From JAPYWM01 sp964489015 (GTDB lineage: Bacteria; Bacteroidota; Bacteroidia; SpSt-205): 32,911 nt of DNA. Below the pieces are notes generated by a model. The model saw only the letters and a program-made list of their open reading frames with translations, made no database searches and was not told the DNA's origin. The DNA is taken from the NCBI GenBank assembly GCA_964489015.1, contig CAZAXD010000022.1, positions 1 through 32,911 of the forward strand, given 5' to 3'. Made by a program: the position numbers and the translations under genes. How positions within the stretch are numbered: the first letter of the stretch is position 1; every line of letters begins with the position of its first letter. This document shows positions 7,343 to 15,295 of this stretch, piece by piece.

Positions 7343-8544
7343 TGGAGCGGTTTGAGGTGGGGATAGTGGGGGCTGGGGTAGTGGGGGCGTCTGTGGCTTA
7401 TGCCTTGCGGAAGCGATGGCCCGAGGCGCGTATCGTCGTCTTAGAGAAAGAGGGTGAGCCGGCTTATCACCAGAGCGGCCGAAATTCAGGCGTGATTCAC
7501 TCGGGCATTTACTACAAACCGGGGTCGCTCAAGGCGACGCTATGTCGGGTAGGCCGCGAAAAGCTCTATGCTTTTGCTGCGGCGGAGGGGATACCCCATG
7601 AGCGCTGCGGTAAAATCATTTTGGCGGTGGAGGAGGCCGAGGTGCCCCGCTTGCAAGCGCTTTTTGCTCGGGGCCAGGAAAATCAAATCGAGGGCATTAA
7701 GTGGCTAGAAGCGGCGGATATTCCGCATTACGAGCCATTTGCTCGGGGCAGCGCGGCGATTTACGTCCCGGTGACGGGGATCATCGATTACGTAGCGGTG
7801 ACGCGGCGGCTTTTAGAGCGAAGCGGCGCAGCAGTTTGGTATCAAGCGGCCGTCTCTGGCATACAGTCGCAGCCCCAAGTGCTTATCCTGCAAACCGGGC
7901 GCGGCCCCGTGGCGGTTCAATATCTAATCACCTGCGGCGGGCTACAAGCGGATCGGCTAGCGCGCCTGCAGGGGCTAAGGGTGCCCTTGCGGATTGTGCC
8001 GTTTCGGGGTGATTATTATGAATTACGGCCGGAAGCCCAGCACAAGGTCCGGGCGTTGATTTATCCCCTGCCGCATCCTACGTATCCGGTGCTGGGGGTG
8101 CACCTGACGAAGATGGTTCACGGTGGGGTCGAGGCTGGCCCGAATGCGGTCTTTGCCTGGGCTCGGGAAGGGTATAGTCGCACGGCTTTTTCGCTGCGAG
8201 ATGCGTGGTCGGCTTTGACGTACAGGGGCACCTGGCGCTTTTTCGCTAAGCACTGGCGGATCGGGCTCGGTGAATATCGGCGAGCCTTTTCGAAGCAACT
8301 CTTTTATGAGAGTCTACGGCGGCTAGTACCGGCGCTAGAGCTATCCGACCTGGTGCCGGCGCGCTCTGGCGTGCGTGCCCTTGCTTTGACTCCGGATGGT
8401 GTCTTCTGGGATGATTTCTACTTTATAACGGGCCCGCGGAGCCTGCATGTTTTGAATGCGCCTTCGCCGGCTGCTAGTGCTTCCCTGGCCCTGGGAGAAG
8501 CTATTGTCGAAAAAGCCTTGGCCGAATGGGGGCTTACTACATAG
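7342..8544 (+). CDS. lhgO: L-2-hydroxyglutarate oxidase
   Basis: A 400-residue FAD-dependent oxidoreductase. The N-terminal dinucleotide site is VGIVGAGVVGASVAYAL. The diagnostic LhgO/DAO motif YHQSGRNSGVIHSGIYY follows near residue 50, with GVEAGPNAV in the middle. The family oxidises L-2-hydroxyglutarate to 2-oxoglutarate, passing electrons to the membrane quinone pool, and clears a by-product of dehydrogenase promiscuity. Length matches the family (about 400). The ATG at 7342 overlaps the chaN stop; a GTG one codon earlier is an equal alternative. No sign of damage. Confidence 0.9.
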   Translation: MERFEVGIVGAGVVGASVAYALRKRWPEARIVVLEKEGEPAYHQSGRNSGVIHSGIYYKPGSLKATLCRVGREKLYAFAAAEGIPHERCGKIILAVEEAEVPRLQALFARGQENQIEGIKWLEAADIPHYEPFARGSAAIYVPVTGIIDYVAVTRRLLERSGAAVWYQAAVSGIQSQPQVLILQTGRGPVAVQYLITCGGLQADRLARLQGLRVPLRIVPFRGDYYELRPEAQHKVRALIYPLPHPTYPVLGVHLTKMVHGGVEAGPNAVFAWAREGYSRTAFSLRDAWSALTYRGTWRFFAKHWRIGLGEYRRAFSKQLFYESLRRLVPALELSDLVPARSGVRALALTPDGVFWDDFYFITGPRSLHVLNAPSPAASASLALGEAIVEKALAEWGLTT

Positions 8545-8603
8545 GACCGCGCTTATGGCCTGCAGAGCCGCTCCTAAAGCGCATTCATCAGGGAGGAGAG
8601 ACG

Positions 8604-8954
8604 GTGGTGGTCTTTATGTCTGCTCATGAAAACCGGCCTTCTACGTTGGAACTTCTGCCTAAGATTCTAGCGGCCGTCAATCTGTCGTCGGCTGATAGTA
8701 CCTGGTGGACGGCTCAGGCCCCGCTGAGCTGGGGGCGCTTGCAAGTGATGCCGGGGCGACACTTTTGGGTTTTTGGGGCGGCGCTTTTGCCGGTGGCGGT
8801 GGGGCTGTATGATAGACAAGGCCAGAGGCTCAGCGCACCGACGGCGGCGGATTCGATCGTGTGGCGGCTACCTAGCCTTTCGGAAATGATCCAAAACCCG
8901 GAGGCCAAAAAAGACGCTTGGCGATGGCTGCGGCTACTTACTTCACGCTCGTAG
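8604..8954 (+). CDS. Small hypothetical protein between lhgO and tgt
   Basis: About 116 residues, not recognised. It has no signal peptide or clear membrane helix. The middle part is tryptophan-rich (STWWTAQAPLSWG, HFWVFGAALLPVAVG) and resembles a compact mixed alpha/beta domain. A Shine-Dalgarno-like GGGAGGAG at 8591-8598 favours the GTG at 8604. The ATG at 8616 is the alternative, and a longer frame from 8526 would overlap lhgO. It ends 31 nt inside tgt, so it is probably translated in the same operon. Confidence 0.5.
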   Translation: MVVFMSAHENRPSTLELLPKILAAVNLSSADSTWWTAQAPLSWGRLQVMPGRHFWVFGAALLPVAVGLYDRQGQRLSAPTAADSIVWRLPSLSEMIQNPEAKKDAWRWLRLLTSRS

Positions 8955-10034
8955 GCCAGGATGGGGCGGCCCGGGCTGGTATCCTGCACCTCCCACACGG
9001 GGAGGTGCCTACGCCTGTCTTCATGCCTGTCGCTACGCTGGGAGCGATTCGGGCCTTCCCCCATCATCTTCTGGAGGCGCCTATTCTGCTGGCCAATACC
9101 TATCATCTTTACCTGCGTCCAGGTACAGCGATTTTAGAGGCAGTTGGGGGGCTTCATCGGTTTATGGGCTGGGATAGACCGATCCTGACCGACAGCGGTG
9201 GCTACCAAGTCTTTAGCTTAGCGCCGCTACGTCGCTTGTCTGAGGAGGGGGCCACGTTCACATCGCATTTGGACGGCTCGCCACACAAGCTGACCCCAGA
9301 AAGGGCCGTGGCCATTCAACGCTCCATCGGATATCCAGATGGTGCTGGATGTGTGTCCACCCTATCCGGCTTCGGAGGCGGAGCTTGAGGAAGCGCTTCG
9401 ACTGACGACGCTATGGGCGCGGCGGGCACGGCAGGCTTTTTTGCAAAGCGGGGGCTGCTACGGGTATCAGCCCTTGCAGTTTGGGATTGTGCAGGGGGGC
9501 GTTGACCCGGCTAAGCGGGCGCTGCACTATGAGCAGTTGTCGGATTTGGGGTTTGAGGGCTACGCGGTGGGGGGGCTAGCGGTGGGTGAGCCTTTTGAGC
9601 TAAGGCAGCCGATCCTTTGGCAAATGGGAGCGATTTTGCCATCCGATAAGCCGCGCTATGTGATGGGGTTTGGTTCGCCTCGAGATATTCTGGAGGCTAT
9701 TGCGGCCGGCATGGACATGATGGATTGTGTTTTGCCGACTCGCAATGCCCGACATGGTATTTTGTACGGGTGGGATGGCGTTCGTAACCTACGCAATGCC
9801 CGTTACCGGGACGATTTCACGCCCGTAGAGCCATGGGGGTATAGCCGGGCTTACCTTCACCATCTGATTCGGGTAGGGGATCCGCTTGCCTTTGTACTCG
9901 TCACCGCGGCTAACCTTCATTTCTTTTTGGGGCTGGTAGCGCAGGCTCGGGCGGCGATTTTAGCGGGGGCGTTTACAACGTGGCGGGCTCAGATCGAGCC
10001 GCTCCTCATGCACCGTCATGGGGCCCAAGCTTAG
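8924..10034 (+). pseudogene. tgt: tRNA-guanine transglycosylase with frameshift and no zinc-binding loop
   Basis: Two adjacent frames together cover a whole bacterial TGT of about 369 residues, the enzyme that inserts preQ1 into tRNA as a step to queuosine. Visible landmarks are the substrate-binding DSGGYQVFSLA, QFGIVQGG, YAVGGLAVGE and the nucleophile region MDMMDCVLPTRNARHG. The frame breaks at 9329-9330: AIQRSIG should be followed by SDIQMVLD, but the bases for the linking residues are missing. Separately, at 9831-9842 the usual CxCxxC zinc segment between DDFTPVEP and YSRAYLHHL is replaced by Trp-Gly. Start ATG 8924 lies inside the preceding gene's end. It is likely inactive unless the shift is an assembly error. 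Confidence 0.8.
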
Positions 10035-10041
10035 GCGTCGG

Positions 10042-11610
10042 TTAGGGCAAACTGTGAGAGCCAGAAACCTTACGCGCCAGGTGAAGCGGTAACCACACGC
10101 TTAGCGGGCTATTAGGGAAGGTTTGAACCTCCCGGCGAAGGAGCCAGTGGCCTTGCGGATGATAAAGCGGGATGACGGGCTGCTGGGCCAAAACGCGCTG
10201 CTCAATCTCGGTATACAACGCCCGGCGGCTATCCTGATCGATGAGTCGACGGCTTACTTCTAGCAGACTATCGACGATAGGGTCACTAAAGCGCGTCGTA
10301 TTGGGGCCCTGCGGAATAACCTTGCTGCTCTCAAAGAGGATGAGAAAGTTTTCGCCGTCGGGAAAGTCCGCGATCCAGCTAGCTTTCCAGAGCGGTAAGC
10401 TGGTTTTTTGAAGCCGCTCCCGAAGGGAAGGACCCAGGAGGTAGTCTACTTTTAGGTGGAGGCCGAGATGGCTCAGGCGACTCTGGAGAAATTCACACAC
10501 CTCCCGGGCGCCGGGTGGGCCATAGAGCGTTAGCCCCAAGCTTTGTAGGCGCTGCCAGGTCTGGCTATCTGGCTCATGAGGGGGGGGCGGTGGCTCGTTA
10601 GCCCGCAGAGCAGGGGGTAGGAAGGTAAGCGCTAGCTGGACCTGACCTTTGAATAGCGTCTGAGCAATATCGAACTGCTGAACTGCCCAAGATAGGGCCT
10701 GGCGAAGCCGGACATCCCCAAGCGGGGCTTCGGGGCGGATGTCCATGCCAAGGTATTCCGTGCCTAGCTGCGGTATGGCTAAATGATAGGCCCAAACTTG
10801 CCAACTGCTATCGCTCTGAAGCAGGTGGAGGAGGTTGCGGTCAAGCCCTTCAAAGGCGTCGATCTCGGCCCGGCGTAGAGCTTCATACGCCCATAAGCGA
10901 TTGGCAAACCAGCGAAAGACAAGCCCAGCTGGACTAGCCGTATCCAAGGCCCAGTAATGGGGATTCTTTTGAAGGACTAAGAGCCGACCGGTCTCCTCGT
11001 AGTGCCACTGGTAAGGACCCGTCCCGATGGGATGCTCGCTAAAGCGCTTGCCAGCGGCCTGCGCCGCTTCGGGAAAGACCACCATGGCATAAGGGAGTGT
11101 CAGAAGGTGTAAAAAGGGCGCATAAGGCCTGGTGAGGCAAACCTCGACTACAGAGTCCCCGATGGCCCGAAGCCCCGTTATCTGCTTGGTGGTGCCGTTA
11201 CGATACGCATCCCAACCGGCTACGAGCCCGGCAAAAAGGTAACTCCCCGGTGAAGCCCATTGTGGATCTGCAAGCCGATGCCAGCTGTATAGAACGTCCT
11301 GGGCGCATAAGGTCCGATTGCTTCGGTGAAACCGAACGCCCCGGCGTAGGTAAAACCGGTAGCGAAGCCCCTGGTCTAGGATTTCGTAGCGTGCCGCTAA
11401 GGCCGGCACGATCCGCAGCGCGGTGTCATACGCGACAAGCCCTTCAAACAACTGCTGGACCAGCCAGACACTCACCTGGTCCCGGGCGTATAGGGGGTCT
11501 AGGCTAGTATGGGGGCTAAAAAGCCCTATCCTCAGGTAAGGGGTTGGCTTAGGGGGGCTGTGACAACTAAGGAGCGCTAAGAGTGCCAAGAGAGGCGACC
11601 ACCTTTTCAC
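10042..11610 (-). CDS. ABC transporter substrate-binding lipoprotein, family 5 (peptide/nickel type)
   Basis: A 522-residue protein with a lipoprotein signal peptide (KRW n-region, hydrophobic LLALLALLSC, cysteine at residue 16). It carries typical family-5 solute-binding segments: LDPLYARDQVSVWLVQQLFE, the ligand-site region HPIGTGPYQW near residue 195, and RLRQALSWAVQQFDIAQ in the second lobe. Relatives capture oligopeptides or similar ligands and hand them to a permease. No permease or ATPase gene is adjacent, so it is an orphan here. I choose GTG 11610 because a TACCTTCG box ends 4 nt before it; a TTG at 11625 would place the start inside that box. Confidence 0.8.
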   Translation of the reverse strand: MKRWSPLLALLALLSCHSPPKPTPYLRIGLFSPHTSLDPLYARDQVSVWLVQQLFEGLVAYDTALRIVPALAARYEILDQGLRYRFYLRRGVRFHRSNRTLCAQDVLYSWHRLADPQWASPGSYLFAGLVAGWDAYRNGTTKQITGLRAIGDSVVEVCLTRPYAPFLHLLTLPYAMVVFPEAAQAAGKRFSEHPIGTGPYQWHYEETGRLLVLQKNPHYWALDTASPAGLVFRWFANRLWAYEALRRAEIDAFEGLDRNLLHLLQSDSSWQVWAYHLAIPQLGTEYLGMDIRPEAPLGDVRLRQALSWAVQQFDIAQTLFKGQVQLALTFLPPALRANEPPPPPHEPDSQTWQRLQSLGLTLYGPPGAREVCEFLQSRLSHLGLHLKVDYLLGPSLRERLQKTSLPLWKASWIADFPDGENFLILFESSKVIPQGPNTTRFSDPIVDSLLEVSRRLIDQDSRRALYTEIEQRVLAQQPVIPLYHPQGHWLLRREVQTFPNSPLSVWLPLHLARKVSGSHSLP

Positions 11611-11614
11611 TCGA

Positions 11615-11622
11615 CGAAGGTA
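11615..11622 (-). promoter_or_regulatory. Probable -7 box of the substrate-binding protein gene
   Basis: Minus-strand TACCTTCG, one mismatch to TAnnTTTG, ending 4 nt before the GTG start at 11610. It is divergent from the parA promoter, about 85 bp away. Confidence 0.45.
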
Positions 11623-11706
11623 CAAGCCCAGGACGGGTCCGGAGCGCTAGTTGTTTTTCCCCAGAGTATGCACGAGCCGCGGCGCCCCTTACGTGCTATT
11701 TTTGCG

Positions 11707-11714
11707 TAGCTTTG
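11707..11714 (+). promoter_or_regulatory. Bacteroidota -7 box of parA
   Basis: TAGCTTTG, an exact TAnnTTTG match, 8 nt before the parA ATG at 11723. No TTTG is found at the -33 distance. It lies inside an upstream in-frame extension of parA and so argues against the longer start. Confidence 0.6.
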
Positions 11715-11722
11715 TCACACGT

Positions 11723-12508
11723 ATGGGCAAGGTCATCGCAATTGCCAATCAAAAAGGCGGTGTCGGCAAAACGACCACAGCTATCAACGTAGCGGCCTCG
11801 TTGGCAGCGTATGAATATAAAGTGCTGGTGGTCGACGTAGACCCGCAGGCGAATGCCACCTCTGGCCTTGGCTTTGATCCCCGCAATGTGCGCCAGACTA
11901 TCTACGATGTCATCACCGGCCAAGTCCCAGATATTAGAGACTGCGTACTCAAAGTGTCTGACTTTCAGACCTTGTACCTGGTACCCGCTCACATAGACCT
12001 GGTAGGGGCCGAGGTGGATATGATTAATCTGCCCCGGCGCGAGTATCGGGTTCGGGAGGCGCTAGAGCCGATTCGCAGCGAGTATGATTTTATCTTACTG
12101 GACTGTGCGCCGTCTTTGGGGCTTATCACCGTCAATGCCATGGTGGCAGCTGATAGCGTGCTGATTCCTGTGCAGTGCGAGTACTTTGCTTTAGAGGGCC
12201 TCGGTAAGCTGCTCAATACGATCAAGATCGTCCAACAGCGGCTAAATCCGGCGCTTACCATAGAGGGCATCCTCCTCACGATGTACGATGCGCGCCTACG
12301 TCTTTCCAAGCAGGTGGTCGATGAAGTGCAGCGTCACTTTGGTTCTGTCGTGTTTCGCACGGTGATCCAGCGTAATGCCCGTCTCAGTGAGGCGCCTAGT
12401 CATGGTAAGCCCGTCATTCGGTACGACGTACACAGCCGGGGGGCCGTTGATCATCTGAGCCTGGCTAGGGAGCTTTTAGAACGCAACGAAATGCCCGTTC
12501 CCGCATGA
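11723..12508 (+). CDS. parA: Chromosome partitioning ATPase ParA/Soj
   Basis: A 261-residue deviant-Walker ATPase. The N-terminus has KVIAIANQKGGVGKTTTAIN (P-loop with the signature lysine), followed by VLVVDVDPQANATSGLG (Walker A') and ILLDCAPSLGLITVNAM (Walker B region). ParA binds DNA non-specifically in its ATP form and drives segregation of ParB-parS complexes. The start at MGK matches the usual family length. A longer frame from 11651 would overlap the promoter. The stop overlaps parB by 4 nt (ATGA), so the two are translationally coupled. Location among housekeeping genes indicates the chromosomal copy. Confidence 0.93.
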   Translation: MGKVIAIANQKGGVGKTTTAINVAASLAAYEYKVLVVDVDPQANATSGLGFDPRNVRQTIYDVITGQVPDIRDCVLKVSDFQTLYLVPAHIDLVGAEVDMINLPRREYRVREALEPIRSEYDFILLDCAPSLGLITVNAMVAADSVLIPVQCEYFALEGLGKLLNTIKIVQQRLNPALTIEGILLTMYDARLRLSKQVVDEVQRHFGSVVFRTVIQRNARLSEAPSHGKPVIRYDVHSRGAVDHLSLARELLERNEMPVPA

Positions 12509-13368
12509 AAGGCCGCGGTTTAGGTCGTGGACTTGGTGCTATCTTACCAGTAGAAGAAGAAGTGATTCAGACTTCCCATACGGTATCAGAGATCCCGATA
12601 GCGAGTATTGAGCCTAACCCCTACCAGCCACGCTTAGAGTTTGATGCGGAAAACTTAGAGGCCTTGGCGGAGTCGATTCGGCTACATGGGGTGATTCAGC
12701 CGATCACGGTGCGGCCGGTGGGGGACCGCTACCAGATTATCTCGGGAGAGCGGCGGTGGCGAGCTGCGCAAAAGGCGGGCCTATCCACGATTCCGGCCTA
12801 TGTCCGTCGAGCTGATAACACCCAGCTTTTAGCCTTTGCCCTCGTCGAGAATGTTCAGCGGCAAGACCTCAACCCCATAGAGTTGGCCCTGGCGTATCAG
12901 CGGCTTATTGAAGAGTGTCAGCTTACGCAGGAGGAAGTGGCTCGCCAAGTCGGACGGAGTCGCCCCGCTGTCGCGAATACGCTTCGGCTCCTGCGGTTAC
13001 CCCCGCCTATCCAAAAGGCCCTCAAGGAAGGTCAGATTACCGAAGGCCATGCCCGCCCGCTCCTAGCCATTGATAACCCTGATCAGCAGCTCGTAGTCTT
13101 TCAGCAAATCGTCGACAAGGGCCTTAGCGTACGAGAAGTCGAAGCGCTAGTCAATCAGCTTTTGCAGCCTCCTGATGATACACCCAAAAAGGCCATGGCT
13201 CCGACTCCGCTTTCTGCCCAAATCAAAGCCTTAGAAGCGGCGCTCATGCAAAAGCTCCATGCGCCGGTCCACCTGCGCTACAAGCGGGACGGAAGCGGCG
13301 AGATTCGGATTCGATACACGTCGCAGGCGGACCTAGAGCGCCTATTAGAAGCTTTAGGCTGCGTATGA
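12505..13368 (+). CDS. parB: Chromosome partitioning protein ParB/Spo0J
   Basis: A 287-residue ParB. The N-terminus RGLGRGLGAILP is the typical ParA-stimulating arginine-rich tail. PNPYQPR and the CTP-binding motif GERRWRA follow within the first 95 residues. The HTH region is TQEEVARQVGRSRPAVANTLRLL. The C-terminal dimerisation domain ends the protein after a linker rich in proline and lysine. ParB clamps onto parS and slides using CTP. I could not find a convincing parS site in the window. It is 4-nt coupled to both parA upstream and the M16 peptidase downstream. Confidence 0.93.
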   Translation: MKGRGLGRGLGAILPVEEEVIQTSHTVSEIPIASIEPNPYQPRLEFDAENLEALAESIRLHGVIQPITVRPVGDRYQIISGERRWRAAQKAGLSTIPAYVRRADNTQLLAFALVENVQRQDLNPIELALAYQRLIEECQLTQEEVARQVGRSRPAVANTLRLLRLPPPIQKALKEGQITEGHARPLLAIDNPDQQLVVFQQIVDKGLSVREVEALVNQLLQPPDDTPKKAMAPTPLSAQIKALEAALMQKLHAPVHLRYKRDGSGEIRIRYTSQADLERLLEALGCV

Positions 13369-14603
13369 GAGCAGTTCCTTTTGAGGCGCGGACCTTGGCT
13401 AATGGCCTACGGGCCTATCGGTTATTAGATACGCAATCGCCTTTTGCCAGCGTGGTACTGGCTTATGATGTCGGTGCGGCGCATGAGCCGCCCGAAGCCG
13501 CCGGCGTCGCCCATCTCCTGGAGCACCTACTTTTTGAAGATGAGCGGATTCAGTATGACAAAGTAATCCAGCAGGTGGGTGGCCTAACCAACGCTTATAC
13601 TGGTCAAGACTATACTGTTTACTACGCGCGGGTCCCTCGGGATGTGGCGGAGGTGCCCTTGGCGCTAGAGGCAGAGCGGCTGTACCGCTTAAATTTAGCC
13701 CCTTCCAAAATTGCGACGCAGCGGCAGGTCGTTGCCGAAGAGTTTCGGCAGCGCTATCTCAATCCGCCTTATGCGCAGCGGTATGCGCATCTGTGTCGAG
13801 GGCTTTTTGCCGGGCATCCTTATGAGACGATGGTGATCGGGCGCACCCCAGAGGAGATTTTAGCTTTACCGGATGCAGCGGTACAAACCTTTTATCAGCG
13901 CTATTACGGACCGGGTCGGGCTTACCTCGTGGTGAGCAGTTCGGTATCGTGGGAGACCATAGAGACCCTTTTTTCAGAGCCCAAGGCGACCGAGCCTGCG
14001 CCTGTGATTGCCTCTGTAGAAAGTCTGCCCCTGCCCAATGACCAGCTTTGGGAGTTATCGGTGCCAGTGCCCCAGTCTGCTGTCATCTGGGCTTATCGAC
14101 TTCCGCCTTTAGCGGACTCGCGCATACCGGCGATAGACCTTTTAGATGATTATTTGGCAGGAGGGGTCGAAAGCGTTCTAGTCCAGCGCCTTGTGCATCA
14201 ACTCGGGTTAGCTACCCGGCTACAGTCTTATACTTGGCCAATGCAGGCAGGGGGCATGTGGGTACTGGAGGCGTATTTGGCGCCGGGCATTACGCACAAT
14301 CAGTTTGAAAGTGCGCTAGCAGCCGCCCTTGAGGAGGTGCTTGCCGATGATCTGAGTCCCGTTCTCGCTTGGTATCGCCCGATGCGCTACACCGAAGTGT
14401 ATCGTCAGCGGGAAACTGGTCTCGATCAGGCCTTGGCCCTAGTGCATAGTGTACTGGCTGGGCATTTAGAGTGGTTCACGGATCCGATCGCGTCGTACGA
14501 AGCTTTGACGCCGGCTGATCTTCGAGCTGCGGCGGAGACCCTTTTGCTTCCAGCTCGGCGGGTTTGTCTGCATTATCGTCCACAGCATGGCGCTCAGCTC
14601 TGA
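13365..14603 (+). CDS. M16-family zinc metallopeptidase (insulinase/pitrilysin type)
   Basis: A 412-residue single-unit M16 protein. The inverted zinc motif HLLEH (in GVAHLLEHLLFED) lies near residue 50. The third ligand fits the glutamates of QRQVVAEEFRQR about 75 residues later, so the active site looks complete. The C-terminal half has the structural M16 repeat (MQAGGMWVLEAYLAPG). No signal peptide is visible, so it is probably cytoplasmic. Family members degrade peptides or process presequences. The ATG overlaps the parB stop by 4 nt, so it belongs to the parAB operon, though a link with segregation is only positional. Confidence 0.85.
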   Translation: MRAVPFEARTLANGLRAYRLLDTQSPFASVVLAYDVGAAHEPPEAAGVAHLLEHLLFEDERIQYDKVIQQVGGLTNAYTGQDYTVYYARVPRDVAEVPLALEAERLYRLNLAPSKIATQRQVVAEEFRQRYLNPPYAQRYAHLCRGLFAGHPYETMVIGRTPEEILALPDAAVQTFYQRYYGPGRAYLVVSSSVSWETIETLFSEPKATEPAPVIASVESLPLPNDQLWELSVPVPQSAVIWAYRLPPLADSRIPAIDLLDDYLAGGVESVLVQRLVHQLGLATRLQSYTWPMQAGGMWVLEAYLAPGITHNQFESALAAALEEVLADDLSPVLAWYRPMRYTEVYRQRETGLDQALALVHSVLAGHLEWFTDPIASYEALTPADLRAAAETLLLPARRVCLHYRPQHGAQL

Positions 14604-14628
14604 CGTAGGGGACTCGGATGAGGAGACC

Positions 14629-15258
14629 TCAGCGCTGTCTGAGGGCTTGTGCTATGGGATAATGGCCTTCGCCGTAGTGCTGGGCTAGGGCGAGCATGAT
14701 GTCCCGAGCATGCTGCCAGCCCATCCACTCGCCCCATTCTGTAATCGTGCGCGGGTAATTAAGCCCAAGCTTGACAGCCAGGTCGATAGTCTCTAAGGGG
14801 GTCTGGCTCTCTTCGGCTAAAAGAAGTGCCTCATTGAGGATAAGCGTCACAAGGCGGGCCGAGGTCATCCCGATTTCGTCCGGTACCGCGACGAAGTGGG
14901 GCTCCCAGCTTTTCAGCTGCTGCAGGGCTACGGGTGAGAGCGCAGACACCTCTAATAAGGGGCGTGTACAGAAGCCGGGCAGGAGGTTAACCCCTACTGC
15001 TCGGTCCCACCAACTTGCATCCGGTAAAATCGTACGAAGGGGCTTTTTGACCGCGTTGAGAAGCCAGAATGCCCGATTAGACACGCTAAAGGCTGGGGAA
15101 GGCCGCTCATCCGCTTCCAGGTCTATGATGAGGTCATAATAGCCCCAGCCGGGTCCCACTGCACTCGACCATACCCAATAGTCGACCACCCAGCGCTGCC
15201 CCATGCCTGCTTGAAGCGCTTCAAGCCGAGCCGCCGAACCGATCACTAGCGCATGCAT
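14629..15258 (-). CDS. 3-hydroxyacyl-CoA dehydrogenase-like protein
   Basis: A 209-residue protein. The C-terminal half matches the helical 3HCDH C-terminal domain: TSARLVTLILNEALLLAEE, ETIDLAVKLGLNYPRTITEW and YPIAQALRQR. The N-terminal half (MHALVIGSAARLEAL) looks like a shortened Rossmann fold without a standard GxGxxG, so NAD use and dehydrogenase activity are doubtful. Such trimmed versions occur in Bacteroidota. ATG 15258 is chosen because a CACATTTG box ends 5 nt before it; a longer frame to 15312 would run through metK. It is transcribed divergently from metK and converges with the M16 gene. Confidence 0.65.
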   Translation of the reverse strand: MHALVIGSAARLEALQAGMGQRWVVDYWVWSSAVGPGWGYYDLIIDLEADERPSPAFSVSNRAFWLLNAVKKPLRTILPDASWWDRAVGVNLLPGFCTRPLLEVSALSPVALQQLKSWEPHFVAVPDEIGMTSARLVTLILNEALLLAEESQTPLETIDLAVKLGLNYPRTITEWGEWMGWQHARDIMLALAQHYGEGHYPIAQALRQR

Positions 15259-15263
15259 CGCCT

Positions 15264-15271
15264 CAAATGTG
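15264..15271 (-). promoter_or_regulatory. Probable -7 box of the 3HCDH-like gene
   Basis: Minus-strand CACATTTG, one mismatch to TAnnTTTG, ending 5 nt before ATG 15258. A TTGACA sequence lies immediately upstream (minus strand), overlapping its first two bases. The metK box starts 12 bp away on the other strand. Confidence 0.4.
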
Positions 15272-15283
15272 TCAACTTTTATG

Positions 15284-15291
15284 CATATTTG
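15284..15291 (+). promoter_or_regulatory. Probable -7 box of metK
   Basis: CATATTTG, one mismatch to TAnnTTTG, followed by CGGC and the GTG at 15296. It places transcription start at the codon where the conserved MetK sequence begins. Confidence 0.45.
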
Positions 15292-15295
15292 CGGC

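Noticed and set aside
14627..14644. CCTCAG-n6-CTGAGG inverted repeat as terminator between the M16 and 3HCDH-like genes
   Set aside because: It lies across the stop codon of the minus-strand gene, the stem is only 6 bp and no T-run follows on either strand.
11505..14650. parS site near parAB
   Set aside because: I looked for TGTTTCACGTGAAACA-like palindromes and found only weak partial matches (for example near 7276 and 12349), not better than chance.
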